NCBI GenBank assembly: GCA_905182995.1
Contig: CAJJDP010000011.1
Span: 260,432-324,431 of the forward strand
Length of the DNA: 64,000 bases
Reading direction: 5' to 3'
Source: Paramecium octaurelia
Lineage: Eukaryota; Ciliophora; Oligohymenophorea; Peniculida; Parameciidae
This document shows, in pieces, positions 49,966 through 61,625 of the stretch. The stretch's first letter is position 1; each line of letters opens with the position of its first letter. The notes under the pieces are model-generated. The model searched no databases. It was given only the letters and a program-made list of their open reading frames with translations, and was not told where the DNA came from. A program made the position numbers and the translations under genes.

Positions 49966-50162
49966 TTTTTGATGATTATCTAATATATCCAATCATGATA
50001 GCATAAAATTAACGGTTTATTTGAAAATTCCATTTGTATCCTACTCTTCATTTCATTTAGACTGCTCACTCACCTAGAATTGGACATATCACAAAGACTA
50101 TAAAGTTTATTCTGATAATTTTTAGTTAAAATAATAAAAACAGAATTACTATGTCAAATTTT

Positions 50163-52159
50163 TCAAATCTGGGTCAATTCCTCCACAAAATCTTTTAATA
50201 ACTCTTTCAAATCCTCAGTAATTTATTTCACCAATTTTATCAAAGTTTCATTAGTTTTAGATATCACAAACTATAATCTCCCTTCCTCAAGATCATTCTT
50301 TTGTATCTCTTATCTATAAATAGATATTGACAATGAATACTTATTTGAGTTTTTTTCCTCTCTTAATCTTTTCTTTTCGTCAAACCATTTGTAGATTTGT
50401 TTCTATATTTGCTCATAACTATAAGTCAAACTGTTTAACTAAAACTCAATCTGTGTAACTTAGTTCATTATAAGATTTTAATGTTTAGTATCTAAAAGTA
50501 GATAATACAATACATACAATTAGCTTAAAATAATTTCTAAGTCTCTTAGACCTATCGAATATTATCTTCAGATACAATTTATGTTTATTACAACTAACTA
50601 CTAGAAGAAAATCTATCAATTGGTTCATAAAATTAATTTAAACACTATTTGAATTTGCTTAGCTCTAACTTTTTATTCTCCAAAATTTTATATTGCTGTT
50701 AAACTTAATGATATTCTTCCTGGAATTTTGCTTCAATTTCTTTTTTCCCCTTGAAATAATCAAATAACTCAATTAATTATTTTCCAGCAATAAGTTCCTT
50801 CCATTTTTATTTCCTTGTGAATTCATCAGGATCAGGTAAAAACGTGTCTTCATCATAATTGTCTCCCTTGATGATCCTGAGTTCCTTCAAGATTGAATCA
50901 AATTTCTTCTCATTGCTTAAAAATTACAGTAATATCTAATCTTCTTTATACTTTGTTAGATATTACAAGAACAATTGTAATTGCTCTTACCTCGAAGAAA
51001 TAAACTCAGGGTTTTCTACTACCATGTTCATTAGACTGGCAAGCACTCCTTCCTTTTCTGGCAAGCTAGGTATTATATCTCCCAATTTAGACTTTGTAAA
51101 ATATTATTACAGCATCTGAAAATCTGTATATCTTCTCCAGACTTAAAACTTAGTATATGAACCATTCAATGGGTCAGTACGTATTTCAGAACAAACCTTA
51201 TATGAATAATAAGTTTAAGTGAAGGGTCCATCTTTAAATGATTAATAACTTGAAATCCATACATAGATATCTTTTGACTTATCCTGCTTCGAAAATGCTT
51301 CTTCTTCATCTTCACTAATTTCAATTACGTCAGGCAAATTTTCCTTAATATCTTTGGGTTCTATATTTGCTGCTTACATCTAAGTCTAATTGGTATCTTA
51401 AGGAATTTCATTGGGCTTAACAGGGTCCTCCAAAGACTATTGTTATTAACTTTTATTTTTATTTTAACCTATGTCAATGACACCAAACTCAGTAATTAAG
51501 TGTTATTCACTCTTCATCATTTGAGCTTGGCTTTCTAAATTGGTCCTAATTATTTATTGCTCACAACTAAAAGTTTGATGTGTATTGTTTTCTGCCTTTG
51601 GTTAATTTATCTGCTATTGAAAATTGTGAATTTCACCTAAATTAATCTAATTTTTCTCCATATCAACATTTTCTTATTATTTTTGTGTTTGTTAAGTTTT
51701 TTGATTATCCCTTGATTCTGTATGAATTTAGCTTTTTTACTTTTCTTAAGTCGATGGAACCTTTACTAAATTCTAAAGATTCTACAGAGCGATCATTGAC
51801 TTCTCCAATATATCTTCATGCGAAGGAGGTTAGAATGACTTCTTCAAACTTGATTTACTGTTGACTCTAAGAGGAAATTGCAATTTAATTGTATTGATAT
51901 TACAAGTTTCTATGTCCACTTTATTTTGCAAGCATTAAACATATCTCAGAGCAGTAAAGAATCCTTCCCTATTCAGTTCATCAGAACTCTAACTAGAGAA
52001 TACTTTTTTTAAAATAGAATCTGCCTGAGCATCCGTGACTGAAAATTGCCCAATCAATATTTTTTTGGTTTGTTTAAAATCCAGAGTCACATTAGCTTTC
52101 ATTAACTTATCATATTTCTCTTGATATGACCTTTATTCATTTTGATTTAACTCAAACAT
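50163..52159 (-). CDS. SNX8/Mvp1-like sorting nexin (EH-like + PX + helical C-term)
   Basis: The protein has 656 residues and a single 26-nt intron (50492-50517). The N-terminus has an EH/EF-hand-like segment (TDAQADSILKKVFSSQSSDE, LNREGFFTALRYVQCLQNKV) like SNX8/Mvp1. A Gln-rich linker then leads to a PX domain (YYSYKVCSEIRTDP, TKFQVWRRYTDFQMLQQYF, IIPSLPEKEG) with the RRY arginine and the Pro loop. The last 250 residues are long helices consistent with a BAR domain (FQLNSLTYSYEQIQKQIYKW). These proteins retrieve cargo from endosomes through PI3P. It is the second PX protein in the window and is not close to the first. Confidence 0.9.
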
Positions 52160-52579
52160 CCAATATTTATAAAAAAAATTATTATATTATTTTTCTATAA
52201 CATACAATATTCAAGAAATATAGAAATTCTATAAGAAAGAATATCATTTGATTCTTTTAAGCAAACTCTTTCACTCGAACTAGTTTTGGTTATATAATTA
52301 TTTATACAAGAGATTTAAATTTCTATTAAACTTCTAATTTATAATGCTTTTGAGAAGCCAATTAATTAGAGAAAATAGTCACGCCTGGCATATGTGTTTA
52401 AAATATATTAACTTTAATTACTCATTATTTATTAAGCACTCAAAAAGTATAAAAGTAAAGCCAAAATTAGAGTCTAAGTTTGAAAATAAAGAAAACTTTA
52501 GTCATTAAAGATGTTTAAAAATAGGAGTAATTTTATTTATATTAATATTTAAATATTATTTTTATTGCAGTTAACAACT
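52160..52579. other. Shared divergent intergenic region
   Basis: 420 bp between the divergent sorting-nexin and p25-alpha-like genes. A GT...CAG segment just before the plus-strand ATG resembles a 44-nt intron in a leader, but the upstream ATG would not be in frame. Confidence 0.5.
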
Positions 52580-54554
52580 ATGTCTGGTTCCCTAAAATAA
52601 TCAGCACTATTAGCTGCTTTTAATCACAAAGGCATTAACCCATTACCTAAATACGAAGACATTCGAATAGGTCCTCCAATAGTTCGCCCCAATCCTTAAT
52701 AAAACAAAGAGAAGCCTTACTTTTAGTAACAAGAAAAAAAGCTAAGTCAATCCCAAGTTTCAAAGCAAAAAGCATCACAAGAATCTGCAATCGTTTAGCA
52801 TATTCGAATAATATTCATGTTTTATGTCCAATTTGGCAATAAAACAAGTATCTAATATTTAAAATCAAGTAAATTTATTAAATCTATGGCGGATGCTGAG
52901 ATATTATCATAAGGTATTTATCCTATTCTAACAGATTAGAAATAACTAACAAAGATCTCGATATCTTATATTTCTAAACTACAAAAAATACAGAAACTCT
53001 TACTCTAGACTAATTTAAAGATCTACTTGTGAAAATAGCTGTTAAATTATATAAAAGTCCAGAGTAATCAAAGTCTTTTGTGTTACTTTATAAAAATCAT
53101 TTATCTAAACTCTATGAAAAAATAAATGACTAAACAGATTTTGGCTATGATTTAAAGAGAATAGATGCTTGTCGAAGTTAAATTGACGAGCAATTCTTGG
53201 AAATCGTATCTCAGGTTTAAGGATTATTGTGTAAAATACATGGGTATGTATTTTCAGATTAGAGTTAAAAGGTCTCTCAAATTTAAAGTTAATACATGCA
53301 TTTTCTATAATAATTTGAAATAATACCTCTAATAATTACACAGACAAAGGCTTAGATGATATTTTTTGATTTGTTTCACAGGGATTCCATACTAAATCTA
53401 AAGAATGATGGAAAGTTTTTATTTAATTTCTCAAAGTTTGTTGAGAGCTTAATTATTATTTCATTTCATTAAGTACAAGAGAACAATCAAAATGGATTGG
53501 ATTTATTTATTTAATTGCTTGAAAGAATGGAAAATTCATAGGGATTTCAATTCTTTTCAAAGCAGAATTATTAAACAAAGAATGAGTAAACTTAATTAGT
53601 AATGCCATTAACCAGAGTGAATTCTGCAAAATAGAGTAGAATTTCTACAGTTTATTAATCTTAGTAACAACAATTAAATTCAAATTTAAAGCAATCCTAA
53701 TTGGTTGAAGATAGTAAATAATACAAAATCAATTCTTAAATACCTTATGAAAAAGAATTAAGAAATATATTTGAATACTATTCATAAATCGGAGAACCCA
53801 TCAATTTAGTAAACTTAAAAAGTATAAAATATAAAAAACTTCTATAAAATTGTGGCATTATTGGAAGTTTAATCACTCAAGTAGATGCTGATATGTTTTA
53901 TATTTAATCAACACCTAAAAAAAAATTGGATTCAACTAAAAGTCCGAAATTTAAAGTCAATAAATTATATGACAATGACAATTAAAATGGCAAAATGGAT
54001 TTTATAAATTTCTATAATTCATTGTAAATGATAGCAGAAAGGTTTAATGGCAATGATATAACTGGATTAATCGAGCAATTCTTGATACCACTTGAAACAT
54101 AAATACGAATAGAAAAACAAGAGTATATATTGCAGATTTTGATGATGATACTAGATGATCAGAGAATAGTATTACATAATAATTAAACTAGAATAAATTA
54201 TTTGAAATTATGCAAGAACATTTTGAACCATATTATAACCATTATACAAAAGACTTAATGACACTTTCAGGATATATGAAATTTTGTTCAGATTTTGAAT
54301 TAGCAAATGCAATGGTATCTAAAGGGTAGCTTATGCATGTTTTCAAGGCTATTGCATCTCTAAATAGTACTGAGACAATTGATAAACGCTAATTTGTTGA
54401 AGCAATTAGTGTTATAGCTATTTTAATTTACAATAATGTTAATGATAATGAATAAAAAGTAAATGATATTCTGAATAATAGATTATCTATTTATTAGAAA
54501 GAATAACTTAAAGTGATGGAGCAATAAAGGTATCCAAATAATTAGGAATAATGA
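52580..54554 (+). CDS. Protein with p25-alpha (TPPP)-like EF-type domains
   Basis: About 640 residues. The N-terminal half has FGNKTSIQYLKSSKFIKSMA then EITNKDLDILYFQTTKN and LTLDQFKDLLVKIAVKLY, the spacing of p25-alpha/TPPP domains that bind tubulin. A second, weaker repeat occurs later (YYSQIGEPINLVNLKSIKYK, ADMFYIQST, KMDFINFYNSLQMIAERF), and a third EF-like unit lies near the end (LSGYMKFCSDFELANAMVSK, IDKRQFVEAISVIA). At least one 26-nt intron, after DAEILSQ, and more short ones downstream are needed. It is likely a cilium or microtubule-associated protein. The domain call is by motif and moderately sure. Confidence 0.8.
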
Positions 54555-55486
54555 AAAATCCATAAAATACAAATCTAATTTAATTGTTTCGCTATTAATC
54601 TAACAAAGATTTAACAAGCAAAGAAGAAATTAACTTTAATAACATAGTAAACTAAATTCAGTATGATTTTTGATTTAATATATATATTCAAATTTATAAT
54701 GATAATTATATAATTTTCAATATTCATCCTCCGATTTGAATTATTTCATTACTTCCAACAACAATATAAAATAAGCATTATTATTAAATAAATTACTGTA
54801 TATGCTCTTAATCTCTCATAGGTTTTTATATAACATTTATTTAAAATGATCAACAATGTAATCATTTTAAAAGTTCGTTTGATAAAATAAAGAGCACACA
54901 AAAACTTATATCTCATTTAGCTTTTTGTTCTTAGTTCTCAACAACATGCTTTTAATAATTTAATAGAAAATGTTTACAGAACACGTGTACGTTTTGAAAT
55001 ATGAGATTAAGAATTTCATTAATTTAGAAGTTATACATATATTCTTTAATAATAAAAAAAAGAAAATATAAATAATAACTAATACAAAAAGTGAAACAAT
55101 ATATTTAAATAGAGCATCATATATTAATTGATAAAGTATCACCACAAAAAGAATAAAAGATAATTTTTTTATAAACTAAGCGATTAATAATTAATTCTAT
55201 ATAAAAATAATTAAATATGAATAAAAGATTGAAGTAAGGATATCCATTCAACATTTATTTTAAAAATTTTTACTCTTTGTTCTACAAGTATAATAACATA
55301 TGAGAGAGAAAATTGTCAGATCTTAAATTTTATGGATTTTAATGTTAAAATTATCGTAAATTGGTTGTAAATATGTTGTTTATTCTTAAATTGATTCAAA
55401 AGTTTAGATAAAACTTTTTAATTAATGGTACATATTATTATATATATATTTAAGTATAAATATTCATAACTTTGTTCATATTGATG
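54555..55486. other. Long AT-rich intergenic stretch, no gene seen
   Basis: Almost all A/T with short direct repeats of TA and AT. A 61-codon minus-strand frame near 54960-55145 is hydrophobic low complexity and not convincing. Confidence 0.55.
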
Positions 55487-55867
55487 TCAAGTAATTTTTA
55501 AAGCATTTGAGATTTATTCGAAAGTGATAGCATCCGGTGATGATAAAACGATCTTGTCATAGTTCAAAAGGAATTGCAACATGCTCCCTGGAGGTGGACA
55601 ATCCTTTTCTAAATGAATATTTTATTATTCATGTTTTGTTAGTAAATATTAGTTTGTGTTATGAGGAGAACCAAGTTCATCATCTTAAACTATAATGATT
55701 TGAGTTATTTTTTTTATTTTTTTTAGTATTTTTAAGCTTCTCTTAGATTTCATTTCAGCTGTTCAAAGTTCTTTTTGTTTTTAAGGAGACACTTCTGTGT
55801 TCTATAGTTCAAATTCTATTTTTAATTTTTGAATTGAAGTGTGTTTGAGTTATGCATTTAAACTCAT
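55487..55867 (-). CDS. Small hypothetical gene with one in-frame TGA
   Basis: The clearest part starts at the ATG at 55753 and gives 88 residues, with basic MKSKRSLKILKKIKK, QDDELGSPHNTNQYLL, DCPPPGSMLQFLLNYDKIVL and a C-terminal SSPDAITFEQISNALKIT, a mix unlike random AT-rich DNA. The same frame is open upstream to an ATG at 55867 (MSLNAQLKHTSIQKLKIEF) except for one TGA about 10 codons before the inner ATG. I found no 3n intron that would remove it. The start could therefore be either, or the TGA could be an error or read through. Confidence 0.55.
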
Positions 55868-56456
55868 TTTTGAAGGGGGTACTTACAAATACTTCAGTAT
55901 TTAATAGTATTATATTAATTTAATATTATAATATAAAGCTAAATAATAACATTTCTATTAGTTGAACTAATTTTGAATATTGAATAGATTTAAACATAAA
56001 TAAAAAGGTGCTCCACAAATAGTTTTTGTATAAAACTTATCGTGTTAATTATAATATAATAATTGAATGATTTTAAAAACATTAATCAGTTTTTAAAACA
56101 TTTATGGAATCTCTATTTCTCATGATTTCTTTAAATTCAGGAAGATACCTCCTTGCTTTTCTGAACATAATGATTTATCAATCTCATCATTCATATATGA
56201 AATGGTTTTAAACTAAATATACTATGGAAACGCAATTAAGTTTTTAGTTTTAGTTGACAAGAATGACTTTATTAGTTCTCCTCTTTCTTTTTGATTATAC
56301 AAGGAAGACTTGATTACTTGTCATCATTCAATCCTTTGATAAATTTAATGTGTCATGATATTTGGAGAGATTCAAAGTTGTTCATATTTTCACATATTAA
56401 TTTAATATAGAAGTGTGATAAATTGGGAATGCTTAAAATAAATAATTATAATTTAG
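55868..56456. other. Shared intergenic region
   Basis: Lies between the small minus-strand gene and the Rab gene. No frame or structured element is recognised; it must contain both promoters. Confidence 0.55.
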
Positions 56457-57158
56457 ATGGCTTAATACCACTATTTATTCAAATTTATTATAGTTGGAGA
56501 TGGAAGCGTAGGAAAGTCTTGCATTTTGTTGAGATACACAGAGAAATAATTTCGAGATGAACATGACACTACAATAGGTGTTGAATTTGGATCTTAAATT
56601 TTTGTAAAGAATGAGAAGACTATAAAAATATAAATTTGGGATACAGCAGGATAAGATTCTTTCAAGTCGATAACGAGATCATATTATAAAGGGTATAGAG
56701 TTGAGAATATAGAGTAGATCAATAGGAGTATTGCTTGTTTTCGATATCACAAGCGAGGAATCATTCCACAATGTATTAAAGTGGTATAACGAAGTCAACG
56801 ATTAAGCCGCTTAGAATTGCTAAATAGTGCTGGTGGGCAATAAAATTGATTTGGAATCTCAGTATATATTAAATTATATAAATCAAAAAGACGGAAAATA
56901 TCAACTGTGCAAGCGAAGGCATTTGCAGATCAATACAAAATGCAATACATTGAGACATCAGCAAAAACGAATTACAATATAGATTAATTATTTGAGAATA
57001 CAGCTATGGACATAGTTGAGAAAATCGAAAAGAAATAAATTGAGTTTACTACTGAAGTATGATAACATTTAGAATATTACTAGGATTGTGGTATTAAATT
57101 AGGTAATTACTCTTAATAATAAAATAAAAAAAAATAAGACGATGATTGCAAATGCTGA
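56457..57158 (+). CDS. Rab2-like small GTPase
   Basis: The protein has 206 residues from four exons; introns 56693-56717 (25 nt), 56872-56900 (29) and 57057-57083 (27) restore frame exactly. GTP-binding motifs: GDGSVGKS, TTIGVEFG, WDTAGQDSFKSITRSYYKG, NKIDL and ETSAK. The effector and switch sequence TTIGVEFG and ITRSYYKG resemble Rab2/Rab4/Rab14. The last exon ends DDDCKC, a C-x-C geranylgeranylation signal that becomes visible only after removing the third intron. It would cycle on Golgi or endosomal membranes. Confidence 0.95.
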
Positions 57159-57189
57159 TTATTAAAATTAACAAAGTATCATCATTTAT

Positions 57190-57921
57190 TCACAATAATA
57201 AAATGAATAATGCAAAGCATATCACAACAATTTGAGTAAATTCGAAATTATCACATCTCTCTTTGCATACTTTAATATTCTTCCACCAACTTGTAGTGTC
57301 TGGTTTTAAATTATAAAGCATAACTTCATTCACTTTGGTCACCTATCTAAATATATTCCAATACTTCTGTATGGTAGAAACTGGCAGATCCCATGTATGA
57401 TTCATTCATAAAAATCAATACTTCTTGTGTATCCCAATTCAATAAGATGTCTGCTTGGGTCCAAATGATTTTTGCCTCACTTGAAACTGAACTATTGTAG
57501 AAAGTGATCATCTAATTATCATTGACTCTAACAAATCCAGCATATCCGCATCTAAATGAGACTGCAGTTTTGTCAGTGGCTGTGTCCTTTAATCTTAAAT
57601 TTGTGTCCTCGATTTCTTTATTTCCTGATGCAAACCAGAATCGGATATGCTAAGGTTAGGATTCCTGAAACAGATGATAAAACCCATCCTTGAAACTTAA
57701 CTCTGATTCTGCCTTTTTGTGTAATTTTAAGAACTTTCATAGACTCATAAATTAAATTTTACTTTCTCATTCCCTTCTGTAACAAATTCCGTTTCTAAAT
57801 ATTCTTCTGTCTAATTCATGATCCAATTTTATTCAATGACAAAATTACCCTCTCCTTTCAGATAATCTGTCCCATCATATGCTGCATGTATTAATGTTAT
57901 TAATGTTGTGATTAATATCAT
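57190..57921 (-). CDS. Type I membrane protein, secreted-ectodomain type
   Basis: The protein has 226 residues and introns at 57734-57762 (29 nt) and 57343-57364 (22 nt). The N-terminal signal peptide ILITTLITLIHAAYDG is followed by a globular ectodomain with few Cys (DGFYHLFQESQP, FWFASGNKEIEDTNLRL, RCGYAGFVRVNDNQM, YNSSVSSEAKIIW). One TM helix at the very end (FTQIVVICFALFILLL) leaves no cytoplasmic tail. Family not recognised; possibly a small surface or secretory-pathway protein. Confidence 0.82.
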
Positions 57922-57922
57922 T

Positions 57923-59382
57923 ATGTAATAATAATAAAAGAAACCAAGTTGGATTCAATAATTATTTTGTGGCTGTGTTAGAGAAGAACCTCCCCAATCA
58001 AATCAAAAATTGCAGAAACTCTCCACCCAGATGGAAATCCCAAGGTCTAAGCCCATCACTCTTATATCCATGCAAAATCAATAGGAAGGTTGGCTCAATA
58101 AAACCACTTCTCAAGAAATTGACTACTTCGAACAGGGACAATATGATAACGACTCAGACGAAGGTCATAAAATTTATAATAGACAACTCTCTTATTTGGA
58201 GAAACAATCACTTTTACAGAAAACAAATTTTTCAGACGTAATCAAATTTGTTTATCTTAAAGGAATTCAACTCCAATAATATAGAAATGAAATTACTTCA
58301 TCGTTGTGGTGGCTTGTTAGCTAGGCAAAGTAATCTCCAGATTGAAATGCAATCACATCAATCAATGATGAAAATTTTTAAAGATGTGTATTTGATCGTT
58401 TAAGACAGAGAATTCGAATCCAAATTTAAAGCCTTACTACTCAACCCTTCAATTGTTGATTCAATTAATAAAAGGATCAAATCCAATTCAATTTTGCTAG
58501 CTCATGATCCCACTGGCTCAATTTTACTAAAGTTGGCTAGTCATACTAGAACTATATATTATTTAGAATCTGATAAGACCTATATTGATTTAATAGATAG
58601 AGGAATCTATAAAATGAATGTAAATGTTTAAAAGGTCTTAAAGATGGATTTGTAAAATAAAATTGATGTTGTAGTTGTTAATCTGTATTTTATTGATTCC
58701 AAAAACAACCTAAGAAACATAATGCATGAATATCTTTAATATGCTCATGATATTATTATCATTTTACAGCCCAATATTGAAAACTCTCTTATTTATTCTT
58801 AAGCTGAATAAGCTATTTCACTTTCAGATTAATCGAAATAAACTTGCAGCATAGAATTATAGAATATTCTTGAAAATAATAATTGTGTTGCTAAAATCCT
58901 TTATTTCGGTGGTGTTACTGAAGTATTTCATATTCAAATTATTTTAGATTACCTTAAATGATGAACTTAACTTTGTTTATTCTTGTATAGATTCATCAGT
59001 CAAAAAGTTGTACAATTATAAATTGATGTTTAAAGACCTCAGAAACCAAATGGGAATGACAAAATTAATTAAATTGCTCAATGAATTCCAGATCATCTAG
59101 GGAATAGGGTAATTTATTGAGTTTTCCACAAATCTAAATGGATATCAAGATAAATACAGATTAACTAATAATCAAACTCAAGATTTCGAGAATGAGAATA
59201 TCGATGATAAAGACTAGTTAATCGAAAAATAGTCTTCGTCTTCTTCGACAGAATCCGAACCAGAGGAGGATCAAAATTAAGAGAGACTTGACTTTAGAAG
59301 TGAAACTTTAAATTAATCATCAAACTCCATTTAATAACCCCCTGTCTTAAGACATGCCAATTCTTAGCCATTTGCTATTTGA
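57923..59382 (+). CDS. Unknown protein with possible methyltransferase-like fold
   Basis: The protein has 469 residues and two 25-nt introns (58238-58262 and 58923-58947); the spliced length is exactly in frame. A Gln-rich start (MQQQQKKPSWIQQLFCGC) leads to a central region with HDPTGSILLKLASHTRTIYY, LESDKTYIDLIDRG and KIDVVVVNLYF, which resemble motifs I, II and IV of class I SAM-dependent methyltransferases, most like the TGS1 cap-trimethylation branch, but degenerate. The C-terminus is acidic and Ser-rich (SSSSSTESEPEEDQNQ). Function not assigned. Only one base separates its ATG from the start codon of the divergent neighbour. Confidence 0.8.
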
Positions 59383-59631
59383 TAGATTGCTAAATTATAT
59401 TTTTATTGTATATAAAATTTCTTTCGATTTTATATTTCATTAAATTATTTTCGTATATAATTATTAAATTAATTGTTTTTTAACGATAAATATAATATCT
59501 ATTATTGTTTCTTATTTCATGAAGAAACGAATAAATCATATTATAAAATTTGAATTTATTTTCTACATCCATTCAATATTTGAATCATACTTAAATTCCC
59601 ATTAGAATTAATATTATTATATATATATATT

Positions 59632-60144
59632 TCATTCTTTAGGTTAACCAGCTTCTGGTGTTTACTTTCCGAATAAGGCTTTGTGAATATGAGGAATGAC
59701 ACCACCACCAGCTATTGTTGCTCTGATGAGAATATCGAGTTCCTCGTCACCCCTAATGGCTAATTATAAATGTCTTGGAGTTATTCTTCTGACTAAAATA
59801 ATATTTAGATATTTTCAAACCTTTAAAGTCTTTTGATGCATTTCCTGCTAACTCAAGCACTTCAGCTGTTAAATATTCCAAAATTGCTGAAGTGTAAACT
59901 GCTGATGTAGTTCCTACTCTGTTTTTGGCAGATACTCTTTGCTTTAGATATCGATGAATACGACCAACAGGGAACTAAATTTTCAAAAATACGTACTTAA
60001 AGTCCAGCCTTCAAGGACCTAGATTGAGGTGCTTTCTTATTCTTAGCGGATCCAAACTTTCCTCCTTTTCCTCCTTTTCCACCTTTTCCACCCTTTGCAC
60101 TCTTGGCTATTCCAGACTAAGGAATAAAATAAATAGATTACCAT
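59632..60144 (-). CDS. Histone H2A.Z variant
   Basis: The protein has 145 residues. The histone fold is complete: [59 protein letters not shown] and [20 protein letters not shown] ending in HIHKALFGK. The last block ([21 protein letters not shown]) is H2A.Z-type rather than canonical. The head is a Gly/Lys repeat ([15 protein letters not shown]), a likely acetylation target. Three introns: 60117-60141 (25 nt) directly after the ATG, 59975-59996 (22) and 59793-59820 (28). It marks active promoters and macronuclear chromatin in ciliates. Confidence 0.97.
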
Positions 60145-60717
60145 ATATTTGTTATTTTATTATACTAGATAATAATTTTTTTATATCTAGTTTAAGAATC
60201 TCAAAACTTAAATTTGATTGGTTTTCAATTTATAAACTCGAATAATTCACCAAGCTCTTAGACTATCCTTACTCCAACTTTTAATATCGCTAATCATTCT
60301 TCTAAATTACAGATTTCCATTAGGCCTAATTTTATGAAATTTTGGAAATAATATAATAACTAAGGTTATTAAATGTATAATTAAAACTTGATAACTAATC
60401 ATCACGTGAAACTTTAATTTATTAACGAATAATATGATCTTAATTGTCCAAGGCTTTCTTTTTGCCCTTCTTGTCGTATAGTTAGTAACTTAAAAGACAT
60501 TGCCAAGGGCAAGCTACTAAGAATTTCATCTAAAATTTATTAGGATTTGACAAAATTATTTTAATTAGAAAAATTTGTTAAGATTTTGGGTCCTAAAATT
60601 ATGTTATATCTTATGAAAATTTAAACATTGGATAAGGAGGAAAATAAATTGAAAGTCAATTTCAACATGTTTATGAATGTATTGAGAATTCTTAAAGAAA
60701 ATTCGATATAAAAATTA
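60145..60717. other. Shared divergent promoter region of H2A.Z and HSF-like genes
   Basis: No credible ORF. About 570 bp separate the two start codons, more generous than most of this window. Confidence 0.6.
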
Positions 60718-61288
60718 ATGAATACTAAAAATTATAGAACCCCAAAATTTGTGAGCAAATTGATTGAAATATTAGATGTATATCAACGATAAAATTAATA
60801 AAATAGAATTAATCTTATTCAGAAATAATTAGTTTCGATGGAAAAGGCGATGGTATTATAATCCATCAATAAGAACTCTTTGAAAATTAGATTCTCTTAA
60901 ACTATTTTAAGCATAATCATATTGATTCATTTACTCGATAAATGAATAACTACGGTTTTAAACGAGTCAAGAATCAATAAGGGAAGTACGAATTTAAAAA
61001 TCCATTCTTCTAGAAAAATAATAAGTATTCCTTTTTTTTATTATTCCTCTTAGAAATACGATTCATTTGGTGATGAAAAAGAAGCAAGAAAAAATACAAA
61101 TAATATCATAATTCTTAGCACTAAAATCAGAGTTGAACTAATTCTCATAAGAATTAGACTAATTTAATTTTTTCGCCTCTTCTGTATTACATTAAATTAT
61201 TCAAGTATTAATAAAGCTAATCTATTTTAACAGAATCTTAAAATAAAGTTAAATTAGAGATGATATCCATCTCACAAAAGAACCTTGA
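60718..61288 (+). CDS. Compact heat-shock-factor-type DNA-binding protein
   Basis: About 170 residues, two sure introns: one of 29 nt after LIEILD and one of 29 nt after FFQKN. The HSF DNA-binding domain is clear: KFVSKLIEILD, then IISFDGKGDGIIIHQQELF, LLNYFKHNHIDSFTRQMNNY, GFKRVKNQQGKYEFKNPFF. A short hydrophobic coil (LALKSELNQFSQELDQFN) follows. There is no room for an activation domain. A third 29-nt GT...CAG segment near 61210 would end the protein at 61263 instead; both versions are in frame. Confidence 0.9.
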
Positions 61289-61625
61289 GATGGAATAGAT
61301 GTTAAGCTATTTAATTTACGAAAAAAAGAATGGTTTTAAATTGGATTGAAGTGAAATTCTCAATTTTATTTTTAATTTTTGTTCAACAAAATTCATAACC
61401 AATCTTGTAAAGCAATAAAATTTTCAACCTTTTTCTTAATAAATTGTATGGGTTACAATCTCGACCTATATTATAAACAAGTGGTATCATCTTATATAAT
61501 AACAAAACCAAATTGATAAATTATTGGTTGTGAATTTAAAGGTAAAGTTTTAAGAATTTTAAGGAATTAATAATCTTATATATATTCTTTCTCATTTAAT
61601 TTAAATGAATAAGTCATTATGATTA
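61289..61625. other. Intergenic, no gene seen
   Basis: Convergent spacer of about 340 bp between the HSF-like gene and the coiled-coil gene. Confidence 0.6.

Noticed and set aside
57969-58241. GTG-initiated frame beginning AVLEKN
   Set aside because: The true gene reads a different frame here (CVREEPPQSNQ) in agreement with two introns and a complete 469-residue product.
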